Positions 7,079 to 15,178 of a DNA stretch of 64,000 nt are shown piece by piece. Each line of letters starts with the position of its first letter. Position 1 is the stretch's first letter. Position numbers and translations under genes: made by a program. The notes beneath the pieces were generated by a model. It saw only the letters and a program-made list of their open reading frames with translations. It searched no databases and was not told the DNA's origin. The stretch is from Desulfosporosinus shakirovi (GTDB lineage Bacteria; Bacillota; Desulfitobacteriia; Desulfitobacteriales; Desulfitobacteriaceae). The stretch is from the NCBI RefSeq assembly GCF_020595055.1, contig NZ_JAJDOO010000003.1:124001-188000 (forward strand), in the 5' to 3' direction.

Positions 7079-7828
7079 TCAGTTAATAATTTTGCCCTTG
7101 TGTTTAGCTAAATTTTCGCGCCATTCGCGTCGCTCCGTAGTTGTCAGTTTCGCCCACTCTGTTTCTTCACCAATAATTCTTAAAGGTTCTTGTGAGCGAT
7201 AAGAACGTGTTAAGTTACCAGGAAATTTTTTGTCAGTAACATTTGGGTCGTTTTCAAATTCACCCGTTGGTTCTATTATATAAACGCGTTCTCTTCCATC
7301 TCCATTCGCTAATGCTGATGCCAGTCCTGCGCCATTGATATTAGCAGTGAAATAAATGTGATTCATTATAAGCCCAGGTTTGTAATTTGAATTTCCACCC
7401 GCTGTCAGCAAATCACCAACCTGCAAATCTGCCTTTGTCCCATGATAAAATGGTCCTTCATCAGAAGGTGCACCTTTATATGAATTGGACAATTCATAAT
7501 TTCTTTTTGCATTATATGAATCACACAACTCCTCATAACATTTGGCAATGTATAAATATAAAGTTGAGTATGCACTCTTAACATTTTCATCATTGATATT
7601 TAGTGCACACTGTAAAGATGTTTCCATCCATTTCAATTTGTCTGTAATACTCTTTTGTTGACGAGCTAAATGATAAGCTGCTATAAATCTTTCATAGTCG
7701 TCTGTTGCTTCGTGCCATGCTTTATGAAACATCATGATTGCATCTTCAATGTTTCCACCATCTTCCAAACTCATCCCACTCATACAGAGTTTAATAACGA
7801 CGTTATTTGGATCAAATTTTATATTCAT
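7079..7828 (-). CDS. arr: Rifampin ADP-ribosyltransferase (Arr) with N-terminal TPR-like region
   Basis: The 249-aa protein (ATG 7828, GGAGG upstream) has two parts. Residues ~125-249 are an Arr domain: FYHGTKADLQVGDLL, the NHIYFTAN segment, ERVYIIEPTGEFENDPN, TDKKFPGN and SYRSQEPLRI. Arr enzymes transfer ADP-ribose from NAD+ to the ansa-bridge hydroxyl of rifamycins and so inactivate them; the His of YHGT and the Tyr of YFTA correspond to conserved active-site residues. Residues ~1-120 are helical and look like tetratricopeptide repeats (NIEDAIMMFHKAWHEATDD, YLYIAKCYEELCDSYNAKRNYE). Typical Arr proteins are only about 140 aa, so this is a fusion. Whether it confers rifampin resistance or modifies another target is not shown. 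Confidence 0.88.
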   Translation of the reverse strand: MNIKFDPNNVVIKLCMSGMSLEDGGNIEDAIMMFHKAWHEATDDYERFIAAYHLARQQKSITDKLKWMETSLQCALNINDENVKSAYSTLYLYIAKCYEELCDSYNAKRNYELSNSYKGAPSDEGPFYHGTKADLQVGDLLTAGGNSNYKPGLIMNHIYFTANINGAGLASALANGDGRERVYIIEPTGEFENDPNVTDKKFPGNLTRSYRSQEPLRIIGEETEWAKLTTTERREWRENLAKHKGKIIN

Positions 7829-7978
7829 CTAACCACCTCCAAATTAATTGATTGTTATTATGAGTATACCAGAAATTCAACTTCTCAAAATCTTCCCCAT
7901 TGGCATGCCCTTTGCGCTCCGCCTTTTGGACGATTAGGGGGTAGACTTTTGGAAAAGTAGTCGTAAATATTCTCGGTT

Positions 7979-8182
7979 TCACAGCATTTTCTCTCCCTGC
8001 TCTTTTTGGCCATGTTCCTTCTCGATCAGCGTCAGTGCAACCTTCAGGGCGGCGATTCGTCGTTCAAGAAGAGTTTGCTGTGACTTGCCCAGTTTCGTTG
8101 CATCTATCTTCTCGCACTTGTGGAGCGTGGACAGCAAGGCGCGATGCGCTTCGCTCAACTCTTCGGATGTAAAGTCTGGCAT
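7979..8182 (-). CDS. Hypothetical helical protein
   Basis: A 67-aa protein from ATG 8182 (MPDFTSEELSEAHRALL, GGAGGG six bases upstream). It is charged and helical with no membrane segment. It starts 3 bp after the stop of the DUF1801 gene and is surely in the same operon. I do not recognise a family with certainty. Confidence 0.65.
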   Translation of the reverse strand: MPDFTSEELSEAHRALLSTLHKCEKIDATKLGKSQQTLLERRIAALKVALTLIEKEHGQKEQGEKML

Positions 8183-8184
8183 AT

Positions 8185-8589
8185 TCAACCCTCCGCTTGT
8201 TTTACCCTCCACCGCACGATGTCGGTGATGAGTTCATAATCTATCGGCTTACCAAGCGGAAACTGAATCGCTCCCTTGGAAGTCTTATAACCTGCGAGCC
8301 GCTCCGCGAACTCGGATGTGGCTTCGCCGCCGGGGTACAACCCGATGTGTTTTTTGAACGCAGCAAAGTGGATGAGGTTCTCACCCTGCCAGAACGTCGG
8401 CATCTGCCAAGAGATTTTCTCTGTGGCTTCCGGTGCGGCTGCGCGGATGGTTCCGCGGATACTTTGCATCAGAGATTGCACATCTTCCGGTTGTGCGGCG
8501 ATATATTCGTCAATGCTGTTCGGTTTCACGCAAAAGTGATCTTGTTCCTTGTTTTTGAACTCACGGCCGCACTTAGGGCATTTCCACAT
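8185..8589 (-). CDS. DUF1801 (YdhG-like) protein with zinc ribbon
   Basis: The 134-aa protein starts at ATG 8589 with MWKCPKCGREFKNKEQDHFC, a short zinc ribbon, followed by the DUF1801 fold: SIDEYIAAQPEDVQSLMQ, ATEKISWQMPTFW, and FAAFKKHIGLYPGG. DUF1801 includes the B. subtilis YdhG/iron-chaperone-like proteins. The function of most members is not established. It is the first gene of a two-gene operon. Confidence 0.82.
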   Translation of the reverse strand: MWKCPKCGREFKNKEQDHFCVKPNSIDEYIAAQPEDVQSLMQSIRGTIRAAAPEATEKISWQMPTFWQGENLIHFAAFKKHIGLYPGGEATSEFAERLAGYKTSKGAIQFPLGKPIDYELITDIVRWRVKQAEG

Positions 8590-8599
8590 TTCACCCACG

Positions 8600-9110
8600 C
8601 TCCTTGTTATTGTGTCACACAAAAAATGTATCAACCGGATAATATTGATCACAGTTTTTTCCGAATCAAATAAGCTTATTCAGCAAATTTTTTGTATAAA
8701 ATATATCTCCTTATTTTATCTACCTTCACTTTTTCCTAATAGGCCTGTGTGCGCACTCTTTTTCCTCAATCCATTTATCTTGTTTCGATCAGTCAAATAT
8801 CTGTTATATGGAGTGATTCTGTTTCTTGTAATTTCACCAATTATCTCACCCAGCTTTTGACACTACTTGGAATTCTGTTTCCTAATAGCATTCTTATTTT
8901 TTTCTACAATCTTTATAGTATTCCACTATGATAGGAGCAAAATATATAATGCCGGACTTATGAATTTCATAGATTCATTGGCATAGGTCCATTCATCCCT
9001 CAAGCGATTCTCATCGATGAGCTCTTGAATCTCAGACAATTAGACAAGTTGGCTGCCCCTACGAAAGCGGATGAACCTAAAGGGATAAACATATAACGCA
9101 AAGTAAAATT
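8600..9110. other. Gene-poor region with DUF429-like scar
   Basis: This AT-rich stretch has no convincing gene. Around 8974-8993 it contains a ~20-base match to the start region of the DUF429 gene at 1-809 (bases 763-783), followed by a segment resembling 19727-19755. It ends near 9095 with another DUF429-like block (ATAACGCA). It appears to be a mosaic of decayed pieces. Confidence 0.45.
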
Positions 9111-9123
9111 TTGAAAGTGGCTT

Positions 9124-9150
9124 AGAAGGGGTGATTTACCCCTTCTATTT
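9124..9150 (+). terminator. Stem-loop AGAAGGGGT / ACCCCTTCT
   Basis: A perfect 9-bp stem with a 5-nt loop (9124-9146), followed by a T-rich tail. It lies just upstream of the small membrane protein. Confidence 0.6.
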
Positions 9151-9167
9151 GTCTATAATGGTTATGG

Positions 9168-9362
9168 GTGATTTTGATGAAATCTTTTTTTAGGACGATG
9201 GCTTTAGGTGCGATATTCATTTATTTGTATGTTTTTCTTGCTCAATACTTTACTTTACTAATGAATAAATACAATCCATACATAGTTATTATCCTTTTTA
9301 TAGTTACTTTTGGAATAGCACTAAGAATTGTTATTATAATTATTAGGGCACTCGGAAGGTGA
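9168..9362 (+). CDS. Small two-TM membrane protein
   Basis: A 64-aa ORF (GTG 9168, or ATG 9177) with two hydrophobic segments (TMALGAIFIYLYVFLAQYF and VIILFIVTFGIALRIVIIII). No family recognised. It ends 6 bp before the next small ORF's leader, suggesting co-transcription up to the terminator at 9604. Confidence 0.55.
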   Translation: MILMKSFFRTMALGAIFIYLYVFLAQYFTLLMNKYNPYIVIILFIVTFGIALRIVIIIIRALGR

Positions 9363-9413
9363 TATGATTTGGACAAAGAGGATGAGAAGCCGTCAAACGA
9401 GGAGGACGAGAAC

Positions 9414-9572
9414 ATGAACGGTGCTGTAAAAGACCAGGAATATAGAAAAACGTCACTATCACCACAAAAACTAATGGAAATCTCTGTTTGCCCAGTAACA
9501 ATTAAAGATGGAAAATTTCTGTTCGATAGAAAGAATGAAGACCACAGGTATATTGTAAACGAGGGAGAATAA
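9414..9572 (+). CDS. Small hypothetical protein with conserved leader
   Basis: The likely start is ATG 9414 (52 aa), preceded by GAGGAGG with eight-base spacing. An in-frame upstream TTG (9369) would add DKEDEKPSNEEDEN. The 5' segment GGAAGGTGAT...GACAAAG...GAGGAGGA is shared with the unrelated small gene at 17059, so the leader seems conserved independently of the body. The body contains KLMEISVCPVTIKDGKF and has no recognised domain. Confidence 0.5.
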   Translation: MNGAVKDQEYRKTSLSPQKLMEISVCPVTIKDGKFLFDRKNEDHRYIVNEGE

Positions 9573-9603
9573 GAGGTTGAGTAAAATCGAACATATTCAC
9601 AGT

Positions 9604-9634
9604 AAGACCCCCTGCACTGGGGGTCTTTTCTTAT
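9604..9634. terminator. Rho-independent terminator, likely bidirectional
   Basis: AAGACCCCC-TGCACT-GGGGGTCTT with a T-run on the plus side. It lies between the convergent small ORF and chemotaxis receptor gene and probably serves both. Confidence 0.8.
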
Positions 9635-9659
9635 TCCCTCCGTTCCCAATGACCCATTA

Positions 9660-11321
9660 TTAAATTTTGAAACGTCCAACGACAAGCTTAAGATCACTCG
9701 AAAGATCATTCAATGCACTCATATTCGCACTTACCTCTTCGAAAGAAGCTGTCTGTTCTTGTACCGCAGCCGCAACGTTTTGGGTGTTGCTGGAGTTATT
9801 CGTCACAACTTCGGAAATCTTACTCGCCGAATTTGCAATTGTTCCGAATTGTTTTTTTACTGCCAAATTAATGGACTCAATTTCTTTGGCATCTGTATAA
9901 GTAGTTTCAGCTTTGCTAACTATTTCACTTAATTTACTCATCACAACATCCATGCTTTGAGACTGACTTTCAATACTCTCAGCCATTTGTGCCATGTTAT
10001 CTCTTACCATGACTGTTTGTCCGGTGATATTGGTTATAATTTCGGATATTTGAACTGTAGCTTGACTTGTACCCTCTGCTAGTTTTCTTATTTCTCCTGC
10101 AACTACAGCGAATCCTCTTCCGGACTCACCAGCACGAGCCGCCTCTATTGCGGCATTCAACGCCAGTAAATTAGTTTGACTAGATATGTTATTGATTATC
10201 TCTAAAATACCTTTAATATCATTGGAATAGCCTTCAAGCCTTTTTACTGATGTATTTGCATCTGCTAAGCTCGAAACAACTTTCGTTAAGTCTCTTGATT
10301 GAAGCTCCAGAAGTTGATTTCCTTCTCCCGCAGAAGATTTAGAACTTGCCGATCCCTGCAGCAGTTTCTCAGCCTTATAAAGCACCTTTCCCACATCATC
10401 ATTCATCTGTTCCACCAAAGCATTGAGACTGCCTATCATTTCAGTTTGCTCTACGCTGCCGTTAGAAACTTCCATTACGGCATTGGCAATCATTTCTGTG
10501 GACTTTGACAGTTCATAGCTAGTACCGGAAATACCCTGCATCGAGTTACTAAGCACATCGGAGGACTTTGATATCTTAATGACTATCTCCCTAATGCTAG
10601 CTAAGAAGTTGTTGAAATGCAGGATCAATTCACCAAGTTCATCCTGTCTTACAATTTTGATCATCGTCGTTAAATCACCGTCTCCGGAAGAAATACCTTT
10701 CATTTCCATGGATAGACGTTCAATTGGACGTATTACTTGTGCCCTAACCATAAGCACACCGAATATTCCGAAGAATACCGTGATTAAGAGCATAATATTG
10801 CTAAAAACTTTTGCATTGGTTACTTTACTCTGGGATAGGGTCGAATATGCACCAACAAGTTGGTCAACTTCAGCGACAAAGCTATCCACTGAATCCTCAA
10901 TACTACTTAGTCCTTGTTTATTTCCATCCCTGGCTATCACTTCATAGGCTGTTTTGTATTGATTACTCCATTTGCCTTCAATGGCTTGCAATTTCTCCAG
11001 CATTTCTGGCTGGTCTAGTTTCTTTAGTCCAAGAGCTTCATCCCCATTGATCAATGACTTAATCAAGTTATCAAAGAACGCAACCCTTTCCAGTAACTCT
11101 TTACTCTCTGTTTGTTGATCAACCCCACCAATAATAATTCGTTCTGAAAGGAATGCCATTCTGTAGCTATTTGCTCTCAATTTTCCGGCGCTGTTTATAA
11201 AGACAGCATCACTGTCTAATGATTTGTAGGTGATTAAATTCAATCCAACGGTTGCAATTGATAGAAAAACCATAATAGAAAACACTAATAACAGTTTAGT
11301 CTTGAGTTTCAATTTTATCAT
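9660..11321 (-). CDS. Methyl-accepting chemotaxis protein
   Basis: The 553-aa receptor has a transmembrane helix at ~10-30, a PilJ/nitrate-sensor-like four-helix ligand domain ([19 protein letters not shown]), a second transmembrane helix at ~175-195, a HAMP domain ([22 protein letters not shown]), and a cytoplasmic signalling domain with the conserved hairpin tip [20 protein letters not shown] followed by [17 protein letters not shown]. It should relay a ligand signal to CheA/CheW. No chemotaxis operon is nearby, so it is an orphan receptor. The ligand is unknown. Confidence 0.93.
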   Translation of the reverse strand: MIKLKLKTKLLLVFSIMVFLSIATVGLNLITYKSLDSDAVFINSAGKLRANSYRMAFLSERIIIGGVDQQTESKELLERVAFFDNLIKSLINGDEALGLKKLDQPEMLEKLQAIEGKWSNQYKTAYEVIARDGNKQGLSSIEDSVDSFVAEVDQLVGAYSTLSQSKVTNAKVFSNIMLLITVFFGIFGVLMVRAQVIRPIERLSMEMKGISSGDGDLTTMIKIVRQDELGELILHFNNFLASIREIVIKISKSSDVLSNSMQGISGTSYELSKSTEMIANAVMEVSNGSVEQTEMIGSLNALVEQMNDDVGKVLYKAEKLLQGSASSKSSAGEGNQLLELQSRDLTKVVSSLADANTSVKRLEGYSNDIKGILEIINNISSQTNLLALNAAIEAARAGESGRGFAVVAGEIRKLAEGTSQATVQISEIITNITGQTVMVRDNMAQMAESIESQSQSMDVVMSKLSEIVSKAETTYTDAKEIESINLAVKKQFGTIANSASKISEVVTNNSSNTQNVAAAVQEQTASFEEVSANMSALNDLSSDLKLVVGRFKI

Positions 11322-11576
11322 CCCTTCACATCATCCTGCATTATCATCCATTGTTTTTTACGGCTAATGTAAAACCTCCAAACGACTCATAGTTAATCGA
11401 AGGAAAACGCGCCATTATGTACTACATTCAGAGCAGCCTTAACCACAATTGCCTCCAAATTCAACGGTATCTACTACTTTATCAGCAAGCTAAAACTTGA
11501 TTTTATTGTAAACCAACATACTCATTTCTTGTTTTCCTTCCTATATAAAATTATTTCTCTGGTGATAAGTTAAGTT
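11322..11576. other. Intergenic region left of the IS element
   Basis: No gene seen. It holds the chemotaxis gene's upstream region and ends with the IS target duplication TTAAGTT at 11570-11576. Confidence 0.5.
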
Positions 11577-13098
11577 CTCAACTTTCGCAGAGCGAAAGTT
11601 GAGTAGAACCTTGGTATTAAAGGGAAAAGTTCTCCATCAATATGCTCATTGACAATAGAAAACACCTCATTTCTTTGGTATAGTGAATTTGTCCAGAACC
11701 CACTACCAAATAGAAAGAAAGGTGTCTTCTATATGATAATGATAGCTCAAAAGGAACAGAAAAATCAACTACCTAAAGAAATTCAACCCGCATTTAAAGA
11801 ATTAAAAGTTCTACAACATCTAAGAAACGCTGGTTTTAAAAAACGATTTGGCTTCAGTTGTACCTACCTCTTTCAAATCATCTTCGTTTTGATTTTCCAC
11901 CACAAAAACTGGTTTCGTCTTCTTGAAACTGAGCGAGGTGAGCTATTCCCTGGCAAGGATGCCGTTTATCGTTTTTTAAACCATCCAGGATACGCCTGGC
12001 GTCGTTTCCTAACTGCTTTAAGTGCGGAAACGGCTAAAAAAGTTTCTTCTTTAACCTCCAATCATCGCGTAACCGCTTTTATTGTGGATGATTCTATGTA
12101 CGAGAGAAATCGGAGTAAAGCTGTCGAGCTTCTCGCTAGGTTTTGGGATCATGCGAAGCGTAGTCACTATCTAGGTTTTCGCATGCTTACGTTGGGGTGG
12201 TCTGATGGACATACGTTCCTTCCAGTGGATTTTTCCTTGCTTAGCTCGAATAAATCACAGATCAATGGGATTTCCGAGAAAATTGACAAACGTACGTCGG
12301 GTTATAAACGGCGTTCTGAAGCGTTAAGACATGCCCCTGAATTAATTCCGTTGATGATTGATCGTGCTTTAGCAGCTGGAATGACGGCTTCTTATGTTTT
12401 AATGGATAGCTGGTTTACCTATGCTCCCTTGATTGGCGCAATTACTCAGCGTGGCTTGGATGTCATCGGTATGGTTAAATCCACGAATCAGCGTTACTTA
12501 GTGAAGGGAAAGAAGCTATCTCTTAAAGAACTTTATAGTGCCGCAACGCCAGTTCATGGGAAAGCCAAAGGAATTCTCCGTTCTATCCGCACTCAGATGG
12601 TACCAGGGATACCTATGATTGTAGTATTTGTCCGTCATCGAACCAATAAGAATGAATGGTTAGCGATCCTATGTACCGATCTCACTTTAACGGAAGAGGA
12701 AATCATTCGGATTTACAGTATGAGATGGGATATAGAAACCTTTTTCAAATGCACAAAATCGTTACTTAAGCTACAAAAGGAATTTCAGGGTCGTTCCTAT
12801 GACCTGTTAATTGGTCATACAACCATCGTTTATTCTCGATATATTCTTCTCGCTTGGCAGCATCGACAAAATACCGATGACCGGACGCTGGGAGGCCTAT
12901 TTTCGCTACTATGTGATGAGGTTAGCGAACTGGATTGGGCGGTTGCACTTCAACAGTTATTGGATATTCTTAATGATGTTTCAGAGAAAGCTGGAAAGAA
13001 ATTATCTAAGTTAATTAAAAGTCAACTCCAACAATGGATCATGGCTCTGCCCGCCTATATCAGGGTTTATCTTACTGATTGGAGCTGCGAAAGTTGAG
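11577..13098 (+). mobile_element. Complete IS4-family insertion sequence
   Basis: The element is bounded by 14-bp inverted ends CTCAACTTTCGCAG (11577-11590) and its complement (13085-13098), flanked by a 7-bp direct repeat TTAAGTT (11570-11576 and 13099-13105) that marks the insertion. It holds one intact transposase whose stop codon lies inside the right end. The left end carries a perfect 12-bp hairpin built from the terminal sequence itself (11577-11603). Intact ends, target duplication and ORF indicate a recent insertion. Confidence 0.92.
11733..13097 (+). CDS. IS4-family DDE transposase
   Basis: The 454-aa transposase starts at ATG 11733 (AAAGGTG upstream). The DDE residues fit FIVDDSMYE (~residue 117), VLMDSWFTY (~223) and the Y-(2)-R-(3)-E-like motif YSMRWDIETFFKCTKSLL (~325-345), typical of IS4-family transposases with a beta-strand insertion. 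It is intact and fills the element. Upstream reading to 11649 lacks a ribosome-binding site and is not used. Confidence 0.92.
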   Translation: MIMIAQKEQKNQLPKEIQPAFKELKVLQHLRNAGFKKRFGFSCTYLFQIIFVLIFHHKNWFRLLETERGELFPGKDAVYRFLNHPGYAWRRFLTALSAETAKKVSSLTSNHRVTAFIVDDSMYERNRSKAVELLARFWDHAKRSHYLGFRMLTLGWSDGHTFLPVDFSLLSSNKSQINGISEKIDKRTSGYKRRSEALRHAPELIPLMIDRALAAGMTASYVLMDSWFTYAPLIGAITQRGLDVIGMVKSTNQRYLVKGKKLSLKELYSAATPVHGKAKGILRSIRTQMVPGIPMIVVFVRHRTNKNEWLAILCTDLTLTEEEIIRIYSMRWDIETFFKCTKSLLKLQKEFQGRSYDLLIGHTTIVYSRYILLAWQHRQNTDDRTLGGLFSLLCDEVSELDWAVALQQLLDILNDVSEKAGKKLSKLIKSQLQQWIMALPAYIRVYLTDWSCES

Positions 13099-13280
13099 TT
13101 AAGTTTAGATCAAAATTAAAAGATTTATCGTGATAGTTGTGATATTTTTACTGTGATATAAGTCACAATCATCTAATAACTCATGGATAAAAATTCGGAT
13201 GATGCATATTTTATATAGAATGTTTTAATCTTAATAGTCCCAGATTGGTCTGGGATTTTACATTTTACATCGGTGATCTT

Positions 13281-13336
13281 AGCAAAGCAAAGTACTCCGG
13301 GCCTAGTCAAATAGCTCGGAGTACTTTGTTTTGCTC
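13281..13336. terminator. Strong stem-loop terminator
   Basis: AGCAAAGCAAAGTACTCCG pairs with CGGAGTACTTTGTTTTGCT across a short loop. A smaller CCCAGA/TCTGGG hairpin lies upstream near 13239-13256. They separate the IS region from the CAP scar. Confidence 0.7.
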
Positions 13337-13347
13337 TCCAATATTCA

Positions 13348-13415
13348 TTTGCACAAAAACTTTTCCGTTTAGACTATCCGCAATCCCGATTCCGATATAA
13401 CAGTTGCTGGCATTC
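13348..13415 (-). pseudogene. Scar of CAP-domain protein C-terminus
   Basis: The minus-strand reading LNASNCYIGIGIADSLNGK is nearly the same as the end of the rhodanese-CAP lipoprotein at 19887-20894 (LNASYSYIGIGIADSPKGK). Only about 25 codons remain. The DNA match shows common origin with that gene. Confidence 0.75.
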
Positions 13416-13469
13416 AGTATCGCGACTCAATCTTTTTAATCCGCCGATAAAGCCATTTCTCATACTTAT

Positions 13470-13904
13470 TTAATTAAACTTAATATGCCGATAATAGAAA
13501 CTCTTCTTAGCGGCCTCGTATTCCTCTGTATCGAAACTGCCCTTATCCAGTTCTATCCCCACAATATTCATAATCGTACCCCTAAGCATTTTGAGATCAT
13601 TTGTGACAATATCAAATACCATAAAAGTATCAATATTAATATAGTCATGAACTACCCGATTCCTGAAGCTTTTTATCAACGGCCAATCTACATCCGAATA
13701 TATCTTTTTAAGCTCTTTGCTGATTTTTCCAACATTCTCACCGATGTTCGTCAAAAGATTTAGAGTGGCGTTGAAATTCATCTGCTCGTTCTTTTCCAAG
13801 AAGTCTTCAGCATCGGCACAATCTGCGGAATACAGTATGATTTTCTCGATGCACTCAAGTATGTTTAGCAGATACATGAGGTCGTTCTTAATGCTCGGTA
13901 ACAT
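13470..13904 (-). CDS. hepT: HepT-type toxin of HepT/MntA toxin-antitoxin system
   Basis: The 144-aa helical protein carries the HEPN/HepT motif RNRVVHDY (Rx4-6H, then xY) that forms the RNase active site. In this family the toxin is a HEPN ribonuclease kept silent by its nucleotidyltransferase partner, which AMPylates the Tyr next to the active site. It starts at ATG 13904 with AAGGAG inside the partner gene and overlaps it by 17 bp. Both motifs are intact, so the system may be functional. Confidence 0.88.
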   Translation of the reverse strand: MLPSIKNDLMYLLNILECIEKIILYSADCADAEDFLEKNEQMNFNATLNLLTNIGENVGKISKELKKIYSDVDWPLIKSFRNRVVHDYINIDTFMVFDIVTNDLKMLRGTIMNIVGIELDKGSFDTEEYEAAKKSFYYRHIKFN

Positions 13905-14184
13905 AGATAATCTCCTTTTTTGCTCTATTCAGCACTATGGGATTGGCATACTTTTCAATTACAATATCTATGCGCTTATTTGTAAGTTTTTGGAGCTCAT
14001 CTCTAAAGACTGACAGTGATCGGTAATCAACATTGTCCTCAATGAGGATGTCTATGTCATTAGACATTTCTCCTCTTGCCGTAGAACCGAATACTCCCAA
14101 TTTGCTCAATTTGAATTTCTTAAATAGATTATTTCGAAGCATAATACTTTCTAATTCAGATATCTGATGATTTTGCCCAGGCAT
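13888..14184 (-). CDS. mntA: MntA-type minimal nucleotidyltransferase antitoxin
   Basis: The 98-aa protein has the polymerase-beta-type nucleotidyltransferase motif GSTARGEMSNDIDILIE (GSx10DxD). MntA enzymes transfer AMP to the HepT toxin to neutralise it. It is the first gene of the two-gene operon and overlaps hepT. The family assignment is firm, while the biological trigger is unknown. Confidence 0.88.
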   Translation of the reverse strand: MPGQNHQISELESIMLRNNLFKKFKLSKLGVFGSTARGEMSNDIDILIEDNVDYRSLSVFRDELQKLTNKRIDIVIEKYANPIVLNRAKKEIIYVTEH

Positions 14185-14409
14185 TCAGATCACATCCTCA
14201 TGTCATTATCTAAGACTTTTTGTTTAATATCTTTGGCTAATTAAAAACTTAACTATTAACTTGGCAATTTCCGTCTCCAATTATTGGTATTCTCAGCATA
14301 GCATGCTGAAATTGTCCCGTCAATGTGCTTTTCTTGGTTTTAATCATCACATCAATATACAGCCCCGGCGGTGAATTGGAGGGAGGCGGACTGTTTTGTT
14401 TTTCATTCC

Positions 14410-14496
14410 ATTGCCTAACCAAGCGGTTAGCCCGAATTATTAGTTATAAGAACTAACCGCAATCTAGCCAGGGTCGGTATTTGTGCCTGATGATCA
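14410..14496. repeat. Dispersed hairpin repeat, copy 2 (decayed)
   Basis: Strong match to copy 1 (6960-7066) from TAACCAAGCGGTTAG through CCTGATGATCA. The stem has mutated (AACTAACCGC versus GGTCGGTATTT), so the hairpin is weakened. Confidence 0.6.
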
Positions 14497-14625
14497 AAAT
14501 CCTCTAATTCCCCTTAGTAGGCCGTGTTGTTCTGAAGGAATTCCCGCTTTGTTAAAGACCTGAATCATAAATTCAGCAACTAGCTTATATTTTGAGGAAT
14601 ACTTAAATGCTTCAACGGTTCTTCT

Positions 14626-14897
14626 TCATTTTTGTTCTTTTGCTGAATACTTTTCTATCGCTTCTTCAACATACTGATTCAATGATTTGCCCTCTATCAA
14701 TGCCCTTTGTGCTGCTTGTTTATGAAGCTCAGGGGTTATTCTTACATTAAAGCTACCTTTATACATCTTTTCAGGTTCTTTACCGTTCAAATTGCACAGT
14801 TCAAGATAATCCTCAACCGCTTCTTCAAATGCTGACTTTAGTTCACTGACACTACTGCCTTCAGCAATCTGCCTATAAGTTTATCTCTTTTGCTCAT
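14626..14897 (-). pseudogene. Collapsed hicAB: HicA start joined to HicB end
   Basis: From ATG 14897 the minus strand reads MSKRDKLIGRLLK, the typical start of a HicA mRNA-interferase toxin. A break follows, and in another frame it continues GSSVSELKSAFEEAVEDY, FNVRITPELHKQAAQRA and EGKSLNQYVEEAIEKY before a stop at 14626, the C-terminal half of a HicB antitoxin with its HTH/RHH-like end. The middle, comprising most of HicA and the front of HicB, is deleted. Neither product can be functional. Confidence 0.8.
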
Positions 14898-14902
14898 CGT
14901 GC

Positions 14903-14947
14903 ACGGTCAAAATATGCAACTAAATATTAGTTGCATATTTTGACCGT
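14903..14947. repeat. 45-bp perfect palindrome
   Basis: Two 21-bp arms (14903-14923 and 14927-14947) are perfectly complementary with a 3-nt loop ATA. It lies 5 bp before the collapsed hicA start, where the ribosome-binding site should be. No T-run flanks it. It could be an operator, a cruciform/REP-type unit or an insertion scar. Confidence 0.8.
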
Positions 14948-15178
14948 TGATAACTTAGCAAGCTGCACCTCCCGTTAGCATCGTGGATGAAGCATATTTT
15001 AATAGAATGATCAGTTAATAATCTCGGCAAGCAGGCTATGGGTACCGCCGCTTTCGTATCCTGCACCTTGAGACATGTTGAATATGACAGACAGTTGTCA
15101 TATTTTCGAGATATAATAATCTAAGGTGATAAGCTGCAAATGACAGATTGTTAATAATCATAGTGAAAGGGATAATAT
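14948..15178. other. Intergenic region before the radical SAM gene
   Basis: No gene found. It contains a partial inverted motif TGACAGACAGTTGTCA near 15087-15102 and again TGACAGATTGTTAATAAT near 15141, possible promoter or operator elements for the SPL-like gene. GTGAAAGGG precedes its ATG. Confidence 0.3.

Noticed and set aside
8197-8673. Plus-strand ORF of 158 aa
   Set aside because: Lies opposite the DUF1801/zinc-ribbon gene; composition is that of an antisense frame, with no ribosome-binding site.
9242-9709. Minus-strand ORF of 155 aa
   Set aside because: Overlaps a perfect bidirectional terminator and two small plus-strand genes with good ribosome-binding sites; Ser-rich antisense-type composition.
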